64,000 nucleotides of DNA, taken from the NCBI GenBank assembly GCA_016180645.1, contig JACPAV010000015.1, positions 56,124-120,123 on the forward strand, read 5' to 3'. Source of the DNA: Nitrospirota bacterium. GTDB taxonomy: Bacteria; JACPQY01. The notes below the pieces were generated by a model. The model saw nothing but the letters and a program-made list of their open reading frames with translations. It did no database searches and was not told the DNA's origin. Position numbers and translations under genes: made by a program. Each line of letters opens with the position of its first letter. Positions within the stretch are counted from its first letter, which is position 1. This document shows, in pieces, positions 44,079 through 51,667 of this stretch.

Positions 44079-45494
44079 CTAGGAGAGTCCGTACTCCTTG
44101 AGTTTGCGCTGGAGTGTGCGGAGGCCGATGCCGAGGGACTTCGCCGCCTGCGTGCGATTTCCCTCCTGGGCGGAGAGAGCGGATTGGATGGCCATTTTTT
44201 CGATCTCCTGCATCGTCAGTCCCGGAGTAACCCTGAAACCGTCGGATTCGGATTCGTTCGCCGCTCCGCGAATCGGATGGGGAAGATCGTTGACTCCCAG
44301 GGTGGGGGAGTGTCCCAGCACGACCATCTGTTCGATGACGTTACGCAATTCGCGGACGTTCCCCGGCCAGCGATAGTTGACCAAGTGCTCAAGCGCGGCG
44401 GGCTCCACGCTGCGAATGGTCTTGTGGTTTTCCTCCGAGGTGACTTGGATGAACGCTTCCACGAGCAAGGGGATGTCTTCCTTCCGGTCGCGGAGAGGAG
44501 GGACTTCCAAGGTAATGACTTTCAGGCGGTAGAGCAAATCGTCCCGGAATTTTCCCTGGTCCACCAGGGCCTCAATGTTGCGGTGGGTGGCGGCAATCAC
44601 TCGAACGTCCACGGAGATCGTCCGGTCGCCGCCCACGCGCATGAACTCGCGCTCTTCGAGGACGCGGAGGAGTTTGGCCTGCATGGTGTGGGGCATTTCG
44701 CCGATCTCATCGAGGAACACGCTTCCCCCATGGGCGAGTTCGAACCGGCCCAGTCGTCGTTCATAGGCCCCGGTGAAGGCTCCGCGTTCGTGCCCAAACA
44801 GTTCGCTCTCCAGGAGGGTTTCCGGGAAGGCGGAGCAGTTGATCGCCATGAAGGGGCGTTCCCTCCGGGGCGAGAGCGTGTGCAGGGCGCGGGCGACGAG
44901 CTCTTTGCCTGTTCCGCTTTCGCCCAGAATGAGGACGCTGGCTTTCGCGGGGGCCACGCGGCGGATTCGTTCGAAGAGTTCCCGAATGTTGGCTGACTGC
45001 CCGATCACGGCGGGAGAGCGGTGCTTTTCCGCGTCGTGCCAGAGGTGCATCAGCTCTTCGTGCTTGCGGGAATCGGCGAGGATCTTTTCGATGCGGACGA
45101 AGAAGTCCCGGAGATCGACCGGTTTGGCGAGGTAATCGGCGGCGCCTTCTTTCATCAGCTCCACTGCGTCGTTGATGTTGCCCTCGGTGGCCACCATGAT
45201 GACCGGGAGATTGGGGTGGGTCTCGCGGACGACCTTGAGGATGTCGATGCCTTTCCGGTCCGGGAATTCCGCGTCGCAGATGATGAGATCGAGATCCGCC
45301 GCCTTCAGGACTTTGAGCGTTTCCCTCGCCCGTTCCGCTTCGAAAACGCTGTAGCCTTCCGAGGTCAGCGCGCGGGCGATGCTGAGCCGGTCGTCGGCCT
45401 CGTGAAGGGCGACGAGGATGGACTGGGCGGCCTTGGCGCCCACCCGGGGGGGCTTGGCTCGGACAATCGCCTGGGTTTCTTTGTCGTTGTTCAT
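44079..45494 (-). CDS. NtrC-family sigma-54-dependent response regulator
   Basis: 471 residues. The receiver domain is at about 25-140, with the phospho-Asp in LIICDAEFPDRKGID and Lys in YLAKPVDLRD. An AAA+ sigma-54 interaction domain at about 160-390 has GESGTGKELVARALH, the GAFTGA loop (HERGAFTGAYERR), FLDEIGEMPHTMQ and RWPGNVRELRN. A Fis-type HTH at about 430-471 reads NRTQAAKSLGIGLRTLQRKL. No histidine kinase adjoins it, so its partner is elsewhere or is the kinase at 26,014. It lies downstream of efp on the same strand, separated by a 236-bp repeat-filled gap. Confidence 0.92.
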   Translation of the reverse strand: MNNDKETQAIVRAKPPRVGAKAAQSILVALHEADDRLSIARALTSEGYSVFEAERARETLKVLKAADLDLIICDAEFPDRKGIDILKVVRETHPNLPVIMVATEGNINDAVELMKEGAADYLAKPVDLRDFFVRIEKILADSRKHEELMHLWHDAEKHRSPAVIGQSANIRELFERIRRVAPAKASVLILGESGTGKELVARALHTLSPRRERPFMAINCSAFPETLLESELFGHERGAFTGAYERRLGRFELAHGGSVFLDEIGEMPHTMQAKLLRVLEEREFMRVGGDRTISVDVRVIAATHRNIEALVDQGKFRDDLLYRLKVITLEVPPLRDRKEDIPLLVEAFIQVTSEENHKTIRSVEPAALEHLVNYRWPGNVRELRNVIEQMVVLGHSPTLGVNDLPHPIRGAANESESDGFRVTPGLTMQEIEKMAIQSALSAQEGNRTQAAKSLGIGLRTLQRKLKEYGLS

Positions 45495-45497
45495 CTT

Positions 45498-45725
45498 GGA
45501 GCTGTCAGCAATCAGCCGTCAGCCTCCGGTGCAGGGGATGTGGTAGCCGCAGCCTTCAGGCTGCGTCCGGGACGCGGGCTGAAGCCCGCGCCTACCGGTC
45601 TCCCGCATTGGCCATCGATAGACTGTCCGCTGGATGCTGATGGCTATTGTAGCCCCTACCGCCCTTCCGAATCCAGGACGGCCCTCATTCGTAACGTGAC
45701 ACGGGACACGTGGCACGTGGCACGG
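45498..45725. repeat. Composite repeat island between efp and the NtrC gene
   Basis: In order: CTGTCAGCAATCAGCCGTCAG heptamer-like units, with a second set at about 45,620-45,650; palindromes CAGCCTTCAGGCTG and GCGGGCTGAAGCCCGC (about 45,548-45,598); and CACGGGACACGTGGCACGTG units (about 45,697-45,724). These are the same kinds of sequence found inside the lipoprotein genes. Confidence 0.75.
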
Positions 45726-45730
45726 TGACC

Positions 45731-46294
45731 CTACGCCTTGACGCGTTGGAGGAACGAATTGTCCCGCGTGTCGATCATGATCTTCTCGCCGGTGACAACG
45801 AACTGGGGGACTTGGACCATCAGGCCGGTTTCCAGCTTGGCGGGCTTCTTGGAGGCGCTTTGCGTGGCGCCGGCCAGGGAGGGATCCGTCTCGACGACCG
45901 TCAGGGCGACTTGGGTCGGAGGTTCCACGGCGGTGGGTTTCTCATCGCAGAAATCGACCGTTACCGTGGTGTTGGGAAGAAGATAGTTGGTCGCTTCGCC
46001 GACGATGTCCTTGTGGAGCGAAAGTTGGTCGAATGTCTTGCTGTCCATGAAGACGTAGTTTTCGCCGTCCAGATACAGATACTCCATGTCTTTGCGCTCC
46101 AGGACGGCGACGTCCACTTGGTCCTCCGAGCGGAAGCGGTGGTCCAGCGTGCGCCCGGTGGCGATGTTGCGGATTTTCGTCTGGACCATCCCGCGCCAGT
46201 TTCCGGGGGTGACGTGCTGGATTTCCGACACACGGCAGAGCTTTCCCTCGTAGTAAATGATCATGCCGACCTTGAGCTGCGTTGCGGGGATCAT
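45731..46294 (-). CDS. efp: Translation elongation factor P
   Basis: 187 residues from ATG 46294. It has the three EF-P beta domains: MIPATQLKVGMIIYYEGKLC, the loop VTPGNWRGMVQTKIRN, the OB-like middle (LDHRFRSEDQVDVAVLERKD) and the C-terminal RVKA end. EF-P relieves ribosome stalling at polyprolines. At the tip of domain I, the residue aligned with E. coli Lys34 is Asn, so neither EpmAB-type lysylation nor the Arg of EarP systems applies; some bacteria carry unmodified EF-Ps of this kind. TACTAT lies 10 nt upstream, with TTGATC 17 bp before it. Confidence 0.92.
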   Translation of the reverse strand: MIPATQLKVGMIIYYEGKLCRVSEIQHVTPGNWRGMVQTKIRNIATGRTLDHRFRSEDQVDVAVLERKDMEYLYLDGENYVFMDSKTFDQLSLHKDIVGEATNYLLPNTTVTVDFCDEKPTAVEPPTQVALTVVETDPSLAGATQSASKKPAKLETGLMVQVPQFVVTGEKIMIDTRDNSFLQRVKA

Positions 46295-46304
46295 GAGGGG
46301 CGGG

Positions 46305-46333
46305 ATAGTAGACCAGATGGGGTAAAGGATCAA
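46305..46333 (-). promoter_or_regulatory. Promoter of efp
   Basis: Minus strand TTGATC (46,328-46,333), 17-bp spacer, TACTAT (46,305-46,310). The leader would be only a few nucleotides. Confidence 0.5.
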
Positions 46334-46428
46334 GCGCCCGAATTGTCGGCCTTCTCCGCCGACCTTGCTTCGTCCGCCAGAGCGGGTTTCGCGAAGGTGG
46401 GAGCACCGCCCGACGTGGATTCCAGAGG

Positions 46429-46821
46429 TTATCGGGCTTGGGCCTTGCCTTCACGAGGCGTGAGCCATGCCAGCACAGCCGCTATTGCGAACAGAGCCGA
46501 AACATCACCCCAGAGGTGACCCCTGTTATGGTCGCCGTCGAACGACTGCACGGTCATGACCCCGCCGTGTACGATGCTGGACCAGACGGTGAACCAAATG
46601 AGACTTCGGTGTGCGAGGGGGTTACGGGCGGCGAGGATGAGAAAGACCCCGAGCGTGGCGTAAACGGCGAGGATCATTTCAAAGTAGTACGAACGACCCT
46701 CGGCATGCCACGACCAGCCGGACGGCCAGACGACCGTGAGCGGCCATAGGCCGAAAACAAAAGCCAGCCCGACAAGCACCAGAACGATGCGCAGATACTT
46801 GATGCGATCAGATTCAGTCAT
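46429..46821 (-). CDS. Four-helix membrane protein (DUF6632-like)
   Basis: 130 residues with four predicted transmembrane helices: IVLVLVGLAFVFGLWPLTV, MILAVYATLGVFLILAA, LIWFTVWSSIVHGGVMTV and ALFAIAAVLAWLT. The HGGVM and DHNRGHLWGD motifs fit the small uncharacterised DUF6632 family. AAGGAG lies upstream of the ATG. Inner-membrane location, function unknown; it stands alone between efp and a kinase gene. Confidence 0.7.
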   Translation of the reverse strand: MTESDRIKYLRIVLVLVGLAFVFGLWPLTVVWPSGWSWHAEGRSYYFEMILAVYATLGVFLILAARNPLAHRSLIWFTVWSSIVHGGVMTVQSFDGDHNRGHLWGDVSALFAIAAVLAWLTPREGKAQAR

Positions 46822-47027
46822 GGTCTTCTCCTTCGGATCATCATAAATCGCGTACTTCAGGAATCGCCTCTCGCGTGCGCCGGGAGACGAAAGTCCTTGA
46901 GGGATAATCCCATGCCATCAATGGCGACGAGTGAGCTAAGTGGACGAGGGAATCCCAGCGGCACGAACTTGCGAAGCGACGCTGGGGCGTCCGAGTGGAG
47001 CGCGCTGATAGCTGCAAACCGTTGCAT

Positions 47028-48266
47028 CTATAGCTTGACCTTGCTCAGAATGTTCTTTCTGAACTCAGCCTGAGCTGCCTGTTTCTCCAGAGCTGCACGT
47101 TCTTCACGCTCCTGGCGGGCAGCATGCTCCCGTTGTCGCTCGACATAGCCACGGTTTGCAGCAGTCACGTAGTTCCTGGCGTGATTAATCAGCCGCTGCA
47201 CGAGTTGCTCGTCCTCGCGGACGGCGATTGTCATCGTGTCTCCCCGAATCTCAAATGTTTCTGGTCCAAGGCCAATAATTGCGCCGCGCGCGCCGCGCGG
47301 CTGCCGAAACTCCTGCGACCACCCGGGTGGGGCATTCCGACTCAGCCTGAGAGTCAAGCTGCCATTGTTGTAGTCAAACCCGACAAGGGAAATGGGTACA
47401 AACTCAGGTGGCGTAGAAGCCGACAAGACTTGCCTACTGGCGGCGTCGTACTGCTGGAGTGCCACAAAGGCGTTCTTCCGCGCAATGAGTTCCTTCTTAA
47501 TTGCCTCGATCGTGGGTGGCCGATTTTGGGGATTCTGCTGGATCATGGGCTCCACGATCTCATCGATGTAGGCGTACGGCGGGTTCACGTCCTTCACATG
47601 CTTGAACCCCGCGCCTTGCGGCACCGCCGTGGTGAACAACTCATTAAGCATGAGTCCGAGCGAGAATATGTCGGCACGGTGATCGACTTGGGCGCCTCTA
47701 GTTCTTTGTTCCGGTGCCGAATAAAGGAAATTCGCCATACGAGCGACAAGCTTCGTTTCAACGGCCGTGTAGATTTCCTCTACTTCGAAGTGTGCAATGC
47801 CAAAGTCGGCTACCACCGGAATGTTCTCGGGGTCATTCCACAAGATGTTCTCTGGCTTCAGGTCGCGATGCCAGACACCGGTGAGGTGTGCAGCCTCAAC
47901 GCCGTCGAGTATTTGGGCAAAGACGCGCAAGGCCTCGTCCGGCTTTAATTGGCCCATCTGGGTCCGCAAAGTCCCAGCGTAGAGGCGCATTACGTAAAAC
48001 GGACATTTCACACCGTGGTCTGATGTGGCGCCCGTGTCGAGTACTTTTACGATGTTTGGGTGATCTTGTATCTGGCAGAAAGCGACCTCGTTCTTGAAGC
48101 GTTTGAGTCGCTCTGAATTGACACGCTCAGGCGCCAGGCACTTGAGGGCGTACGTCTCACCGGCGGTGTTGGCCACCTCGTAGACGCGGCCCGCGCCACC
48201 TTCGCCGATAACCTTCGTGGCGCGGTAGGACTCGAAGGGCGTTTCAAACGACGTCTGTTTGATCAC
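47028..48266 (-). CDS. Hanks-type Ser/Thr protein kinase
   Basis: 412 residues. All kinase motifs are present: GEGGAGRVYEV glycine loop, Lys in YALKCL, HRDLKPENILWN catalytic loop, ADFGIAHFE, and APEQ activation segment. After about residue 280 comes a domain of unknown fold (VPISLVGFDYNNGSLTLRL) and a charged coiled coil (ERQREHAARQEREERAA) that could mediate oligomerisation. No transmembrane helix, so a cytoplasmic kinase. Start GTG 48266 is tentative. The gene is less GC-rich and stands alone, so horizontal gain is possible. Substrate unknown. Confidence 0.85.
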   Translation of the reverse strand: MIKQTSFETPFESYRATKVIGEGGAGRVYEVANTAGETYALKCLAPERVNSERLKRFKNEVAFCQIQDHPNIVKVLDTGATSDHGVKCPFYVMRLYAGTLRTQMGQLKPDEALRVFAQILDGVEAAHLTGVWHRDLKPENILWNDPENIPVVADFGIAHFEVEEIYTAVETKLVARMANFLYSAPEQRTRGAQVDHRADIFSLGLMLNELFTTAVPQGAGFKHVKDVNPPYAYIDEIVEPMIQQNPQNRPPTIEAIKKELIARKNAFVALQQYDAASRQVLSASTPPEFVPISLVGFDYNNGSLTLRLSRNAPPGWSQEFRQPRGARGAIIGLGPETFEIRGDTMTIAVREDEQLVQRLINHARNYVTAANRGYVERQREHAARQEREERAALEKQAAQAEFRKNILSKVKL

Positions 48267-48409
48267 GATAGCGGTCGTGTGCGGCGAATCATTGATTACC
48301 TACCATTTTGCCCTGAAAATGCGCACTCTCGTTTTCGGGCAGTTTTGCCCGAAGCCGGCTATCAGCGATCTCACGGTGTCATTACAAGAGACCTATATGC
48401 CTGGTTTGA

Positions 48410-48547
48410 CAAATAGGCAACGGCCAACTCGGCGACTTGTCTGCATGCGTTCACGCACAGGCAGGCGGGACGGCCGCCAACAAATCCACCCCCGTCCCGG
48501 TTCAGAACTTGCCGTGGTTTCTCATCGGGCGTAGGATGAGGCTGTGA
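48410..48547 (+). pseudogene. C-terminal remnant of an RCC1-repeat protein
   Basis: The frame reads GNGQLGD, then LSACVHAQAG, then GTAANKSTPVPVQNLP, matching the last RCC1 blade and C-terminus of the intact genes (which end TPVQVQNLP and TPVPVTNLP). The ten inserted residues are encoded by a 30-bp palindromic repeat (48,437-48,466) like that at 92-126. Everything upstream is gone, and the frame reads on past the usual end to TGA 48,547. Confidence 0.7.
48509..48537 (+). promoter_or_regulatory. Promoter of the retropepsin-like gene
   Basis: TTGCCG (48,509-48,514), 17-bp spacer, TAGGAT (48,532-48,537), 6 nt to GTG 48544. The -35 lies within the last codons of the RCC1 remnant. Confidence 0.5.
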
Positions 48548-48939
48548 GCAAGCCCGTTCTCGAAGTCGGTCTCACCACGCTGGAGGGCAAGAATACGCGC
48601 CTCCGCGCGGTGTTCGATACGGGAGCCTATCCTTCCATCGTTCGTGAGGACAGAATCCCAACAGGAGCCACGGTCATTCGCAGAGCCGAGCCCGCTGAAA
48701 TGAGGACAGCGGCCACCGGAGGCAAGCTCAGAATCACGGGAGGCGTCATTTTTGTCATTGAAATCGGGGAAAAGTTGGTTCAGACGTATGCGTTGGTCTC
48801 TCCCGACTTGGCGCAGGACATGCTCATTGGGTCGGAAACCATGCAGGCTTGGGACATCACGATTCAGAACAGCAACGGTCGGACGAAAGTGATCGTCGGA
48901 CGAGACCTTCGCGACCCGGATATCCAGGAAGTTGACTGA
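48544..48939 (+). CDS. Retropepsin-like aspartic protease-fold protein
   Basis: 131 residues. AVFDTGAYPSIV carries the DTGA catalytic motif of retropepsin-like proteases; LITLG-type later motif is LAQDMLIGSETMQAWDI, the flap-distal beta hairpin. One copy of the fold implies a homodimer, as in retroviral proteases and bacterial orthologues. No signal peptide, so cytoplasmic. GTG 48544 with TAGGAT at 6 nt (leaderless). It ends back-to-back with the permease gene (stop codons adjacent at 48,939/48,940). Substrate unknown. Confidence 0.7.
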   Translation: MSKPVLEVGLTTLEGKNTRLRAVFDTGAYPSIVREDRIPTGATVIRRAEPAEMRTAATGGKLRITGGVIFVIEIGEKLVQTYALVSPDLAQDMLIGSETMQAWDITIQNSNGRTKVIVGRDLRDPDIQEVD

Positions 48940-50484
48940 TCAGATTCGGTTCTTGGCGACCTGGCCGATTCCGAGGACCAGGATCGCCGCCATCGCGTAG
49001 GCCCCCGCGAGAACGAGGGGCATGCTGCCCGGCGCGGTCCACGGGAGGAAAAGGCTCCCGCTTTCCAAGGGGCTGTGGACGATCCCGAACAGGGAGCATC
49101 CGCCCAACAGGAGCAGGCAAGCCGCCGCCGCCCGCGCGCGCCCATCGATCAGGAACGCGAGCGTCGATCCCCAGAGCATTGATGAGACGACGAATCCGTT
49201 CCCGAGCAGGAGCAGCCAGGTGTAGGTGTGGACGAATTCGCCGGTGAGGTCGGCAGACGATTTTCCCAAACTTCCGAAGGCCATTCCGAGCATGATGGTG
49301 ACGAGCGTGGCGGTCACGGGGACGAAACAGAGCGCAACCGCGGGAGCATGGCGCGGCTCGCTCGCGCGGAACGCCTGGGACATGATTTCGATCCCGATGA
49401 AGACCAGAATCGCCGTGATCGCAACCTTGGGAATCACTTGAACAAATACGTCCAAGAGTCCGAAGCAGCCGCCGATTCCCATGGCGATCGCGACCGCCAG
49501 CGTGTAGCCCGCCTTCCCGCCCATGGATTTGTAGGCCGGGTGGCCGATGTAGGGTGTGTTCTGAATCACGCCGCCGAAGAGACCCGCGATCAGGGTTGCG
49601 AAGGCTTCGGTCAGAAGGATGCTTCTCGTCCCGTACTTGTCGCCCGCCACCGCCGCGCTCTCCGTTACGTCGATTCCGCCGACGACCGTCGTGAGCGCAA
49701 AGGGAATGGCGATGGGGAGGTATGGAACCGCGTCGCGCAATCCTTGTCCCATCGAAGGCATGAACTCGAAGAAATGGAACGAAACATCGGCGTGCAGTTC
49801 AGGGAATGCGGTTCCGGTCGTGATCCACTGGATGAGGTAGTAGAGCACGGTGCCCACGGCAACGGCCGCGACGGCCCCCGGAACACCCCAAGGCATCCGG
49901 ATCTTGGCCACGAGAGCGGCGAGGATCACCACGAGCGCCGCAAGACCGGCTATGGGTGACTGAAAAAGATCCAGCGCGGGAATGAACGCGATCAGGAGAA
50001 TCGCAACGGCGGCGATGCTTCCCAAGAGCCCGGCGCGGGGCACACGCGCACGGATCCATCCCCCGAACAGAGAAGTGACCAGTTTGAAAAGTCCCATCCA
50101 CACCATGAGTCCCGCAGCCATGTGCCAAGCGGAGGCTGCCGCTTGTTCCAACGGCATCACGCCTTTCATCTTGAGAAAGAACGGCCCGATGGCGCCGAAG
50201 GTGATTCCGAAGGTGGACGGTGTATCGAGGCCGAGGGGCATGGCGGTGACGTCCGCACGGCCCTCGCGTTTCGCGAGTCGAAACGCCATCCACGTGTAGA
50301 TGAGATCGCCGACGAGCACCCCGAGCGCCGTTCCGGGGATCATCCCCGTGACACTGTGGGTTGGGAACCCGTACACGTGGATCAGAATGGCCGACAGAAC
50401 GATCAGATTGGATGAATTGTCCAGGAACAGCCCGAAGAACGCCCCGACGTCGCCGGGAGCGAGCACCGATCGAAGCGATTTCAT
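48940..50484 (-). CDS. Multi-pass permease (NCS2/AzgA-like xanthine-uracil permease family)
   Basis: 514 residues from ATG 50484, which begins MKSLRSVLAPGDVGAFFGLF. About 12-14 hydrophobic helices. Features typical of nucleobase/sulfate-type permeases include PLGLDTPSTFGITFGAIGPF, TTVVGGIDVTESAAVAGDKY and GGVIQNTPYIGHPAYKSMG, where the conserved Asn-Thr-Pro and acidic residues bind substrate. Probable cation-coupled import of a purine or related compound; the substrate cannot be set. Upstream sits a 13-bp-arm inverted repeat (50,507-50,549) that may regulate it. The long frame to 50,532 is rejected because it reads through this hairpin. Confidence 0.8.
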   Translation of the reverse strand: MKSLRSVLAPGDVGAFFGLFLDNSSNLIVLSAILIHVYGFPTHSVTGMIPGTALGVLVGDLIYTWMAFRLAKREGRADVTAMPLGLDTPSTFGITFGAIGPFFLKMKGVMPLEQAAASAWHMAAGLMVWMGLFKLVTSLFGGWIRARVPRAGLLGSIAAVAILLIAFIPALDLFQSPIAGLAALVVILAALVAKIRMPWGVPGAVAAVAVGTVLYYLIQWITTGTAFPELHADVSFHFFEFMPSMGQGLRDAVPYLPIAIPFALTTVVGGIDVTESAAVAGDKYGTRSILLTEAFATLIAGLFGGVIQNTPYIGHPAYKSMGGKAGYTLAVAIAMGIGGCFGLLDVFVQVIPKVAITAILVFIGIEIMSQAFRASEPRHAPAVALCFVPVTATLVTIMLGMAFGSLGKSSADLTGEFVHTYTWLLLLGNGFVVSSMLWGSTLAFLIDGRARAAAACLLLLGGCSLFGIVHSPLESGSLFLPWTAPGSMPLVLAGAYAMAAILVLGIGQVAKNRI

Positions 50485-50503
50485 GCGCGTTGACGCAATA
50501 TAA

Positions 50504-50552
50504 GAGGTGACAGTATACTTGAATAGGATCAATTAGAGTATACTGTCACCCT
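50504..50552. repeat. Large inverted repeat GTGACAGTATACT / AGTATACTGTCAC
   Basis: Perfect 13-bp arms (50,507-50,519 and 50,536-50,548, or one base on), extended to about 18 with two mismatches; the loop of about 16 nt is A/T-rich. It lies between the J-domain/CheW gene and the permease, both on the minus strand. It could be an operator, a terminator or the end sequence of a small transposon-derived element. Confidence 0.7.
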
Positions 50553-50555
50553 TTA

Positions 50556-51188
50556 TCAGAGGCCGAAGAAGGCGGGGGAGACGACGGTGACGGAGCCCTG
50601 AGGGGCCGGGAAAGTCCGCATGCCGTCCTGCGTCAGAATCTGCGAGGCGGCGACGGTGGACACACCGTCCACGCGATCCACCACAAAGCCCTTCAGCGAT
50701 CGATCCACTTTGAGCAGGAGGATCTGGGCGGTTTCCAGCGGCGAGGCGGAGGCGGAGGACCGTCGGGACGCATCGAGCGAGAAGATTCCGATACGGTCGT
50801 GTATCCACCGAGGGAGACTCCCATCCGATTTCTTCATATCCCGGACATTGCGCACGCCCAGCACCCAGCCGACCTCGCAGGCGAACGGCTCGCCATCCAC
50901 CATAAACAGGACGAACTGGTGCTCGGTGGCCCGGACTTCCGGCTCGGGGGGGGGGGAGTAGGAGTCGTGCCGGATTCCCGAATCGAAGACGGATTCCGGG
51001 CTCAGCGCGGCCTTGCGATACCACTCCAGAATCGTTCTCGTGCGGCTCTCGGCGGCCAGGCGGTCGCCGGCGTTGCGATCCGGATGGTGTTTGAATAGAA
51101 GACGGCGCACTTCACGCTTGAGTTCATCGCGCGTAATCCGGCGGGCCTGGAGCTCCCGCTGAAGGGTCTGAATTTCTTCCACCGTCAT
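50556..51188 (-). CDS. J-domain / CheW-like fusion protein
   Basis: 210 residues. Residues about 1-70 resemble a DnaJ domain: a helix, then REVRRLLFKHHPDRNAGD with the HPD motif at 35-37, then a third helix. Residues about 88-208 match CheW: HQFVLFMVDGEPFACEVGW, PRWIHDRIGIFSLDA, ILLLKVDRSLKGFVVDRVDG. The linker (SYSPPPEPEVR) is encoded over an 11-nt C run, 50,946-50,956, at codons 78-81. A J-domain recruits Hsp70, while CheW couples receptors to CheA, so the protein may tie chaperone activity to a chemosensory complex. No che genes adjoin it. No signal peptide. Confidence 0.65.
   Translation of the reverse strand: MTVEEIQTLQRELQARRITRDELKREVRRLLFKHHPDRNAGDRLAAESRTRTILEWYRKAALSPESVFDSGIRHDSYSPPPEPEVRATEHQFVLFMVDGEPFACEVGWVLGVRNVRDMKKSDGSLPRWIHDRIGIFSLDASRRSSASASPLETAQILLLKVDRSLKGFVVDRVDGVSTVAASQILTQDGMRTFPAPQGSVTVVSPAFFGL
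50946..50956. repeat. 11-nt G/C homopolymer in the J/CheW gene
   Basis: Run of 11 Gs on the plus strand (C on the coding strand), between the J and CheW domains. A one-base slip would remove the CheW domain. Confidence 0.9.
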
Positions 51189-51304
51189 GAAAGAGCATCG
51201 GAAGGCGGCGGCGGACCTTTAGAGAAAGCTCAAGCATCACAATAACTTGAAGGGAACTTAAGAACCCCATCCAAATTCCGATCATTAACCTTGAGAGGTA
51301 GAAC

Positions 51305-51535
51305 ATGACTTTGGGGGCCATTACAGGAGCCAGTGTGCTTTCGCCGCAGCTCTCGTTTTTCACGAGCAGCTTCGGGAATCTGTTTTCGGGGTCTACGCAG
51401 TTCACGCCGAATTTTCTGGAGGCGTCCACCCTCAGCACGCTCGGTATGACCAACTCGGAACTGACGGGTCTTGCCGATCCGATGACGCAGCTTTACGCCG
51501 GTTACGTCGGCACGATTCTGAACACGTTTGCCTGA
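51305..51535 (+). CDS. Small hypothetical protein
   Basis: 76 residues from ATG 51305, with AGAGGT 7-12 nt upstream. Ser/Thr/Phe-rich (LSFFTSSFGNLFSGS), no charged stretch, and no signal peptide of the usual form. Not recognised. The codon usage seems natural for the window. It is divergent from the J-domain/CheW gene, so regulation may be shared. Confidence 0.5.
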   Translation: MTLGAITGASVLSPQLSFFTSSFGNLFSGSTQFTPNFLEASTLSTLGMTNSELTGLADPMTQLYAGYVGTILNTFA

Positions 51536-51538
51536 CTA

Positions 51539-51580
51539 CAAGCTTTCGGCTATCAGCAGTCAGCTTTCAGCATTCGGACA
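51539..51580. repeat. Degenerate heptamer-like repeat CTATCAGCAGTCAGCTTTCAGC
   Basis: Units such as CTATCAG, CAGTCAG, CTTTCAG downstream of the small ORF. Same kind as 34,124-34,159 and 45,498-45,525, here outside any gene. Confidence 0.7.
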
Positions 51581-51655
51581 AAGATAGGCTCGGGACGCGG
51601 GCGTCTCGCCCATCGTCCTAATCCGGGACTGGCTCCGCAAGGCTTGCGTTTGATC

Positions 51656-51661
51656 TATAAT
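51656..51661 (+). promoter_or_regulatory. Consensus -10 box of the synthase-like gene
   Basis: TATAAT six nucleotides before ATG 51668. No clear -35 hexamer. It supports ATG 51668 over the upstream GTG/TTG starts and suggests a leaderless mRNA. Confidence 0.55.
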
Positions 51662-51667
51662 GCGGCG

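Noticed and set aside
47028-48266. Anti-phage defence kinase
   Set aside because: No defence genes surround it and no defence-specific domain was seen; only a generic Hanks kinase can be supported.
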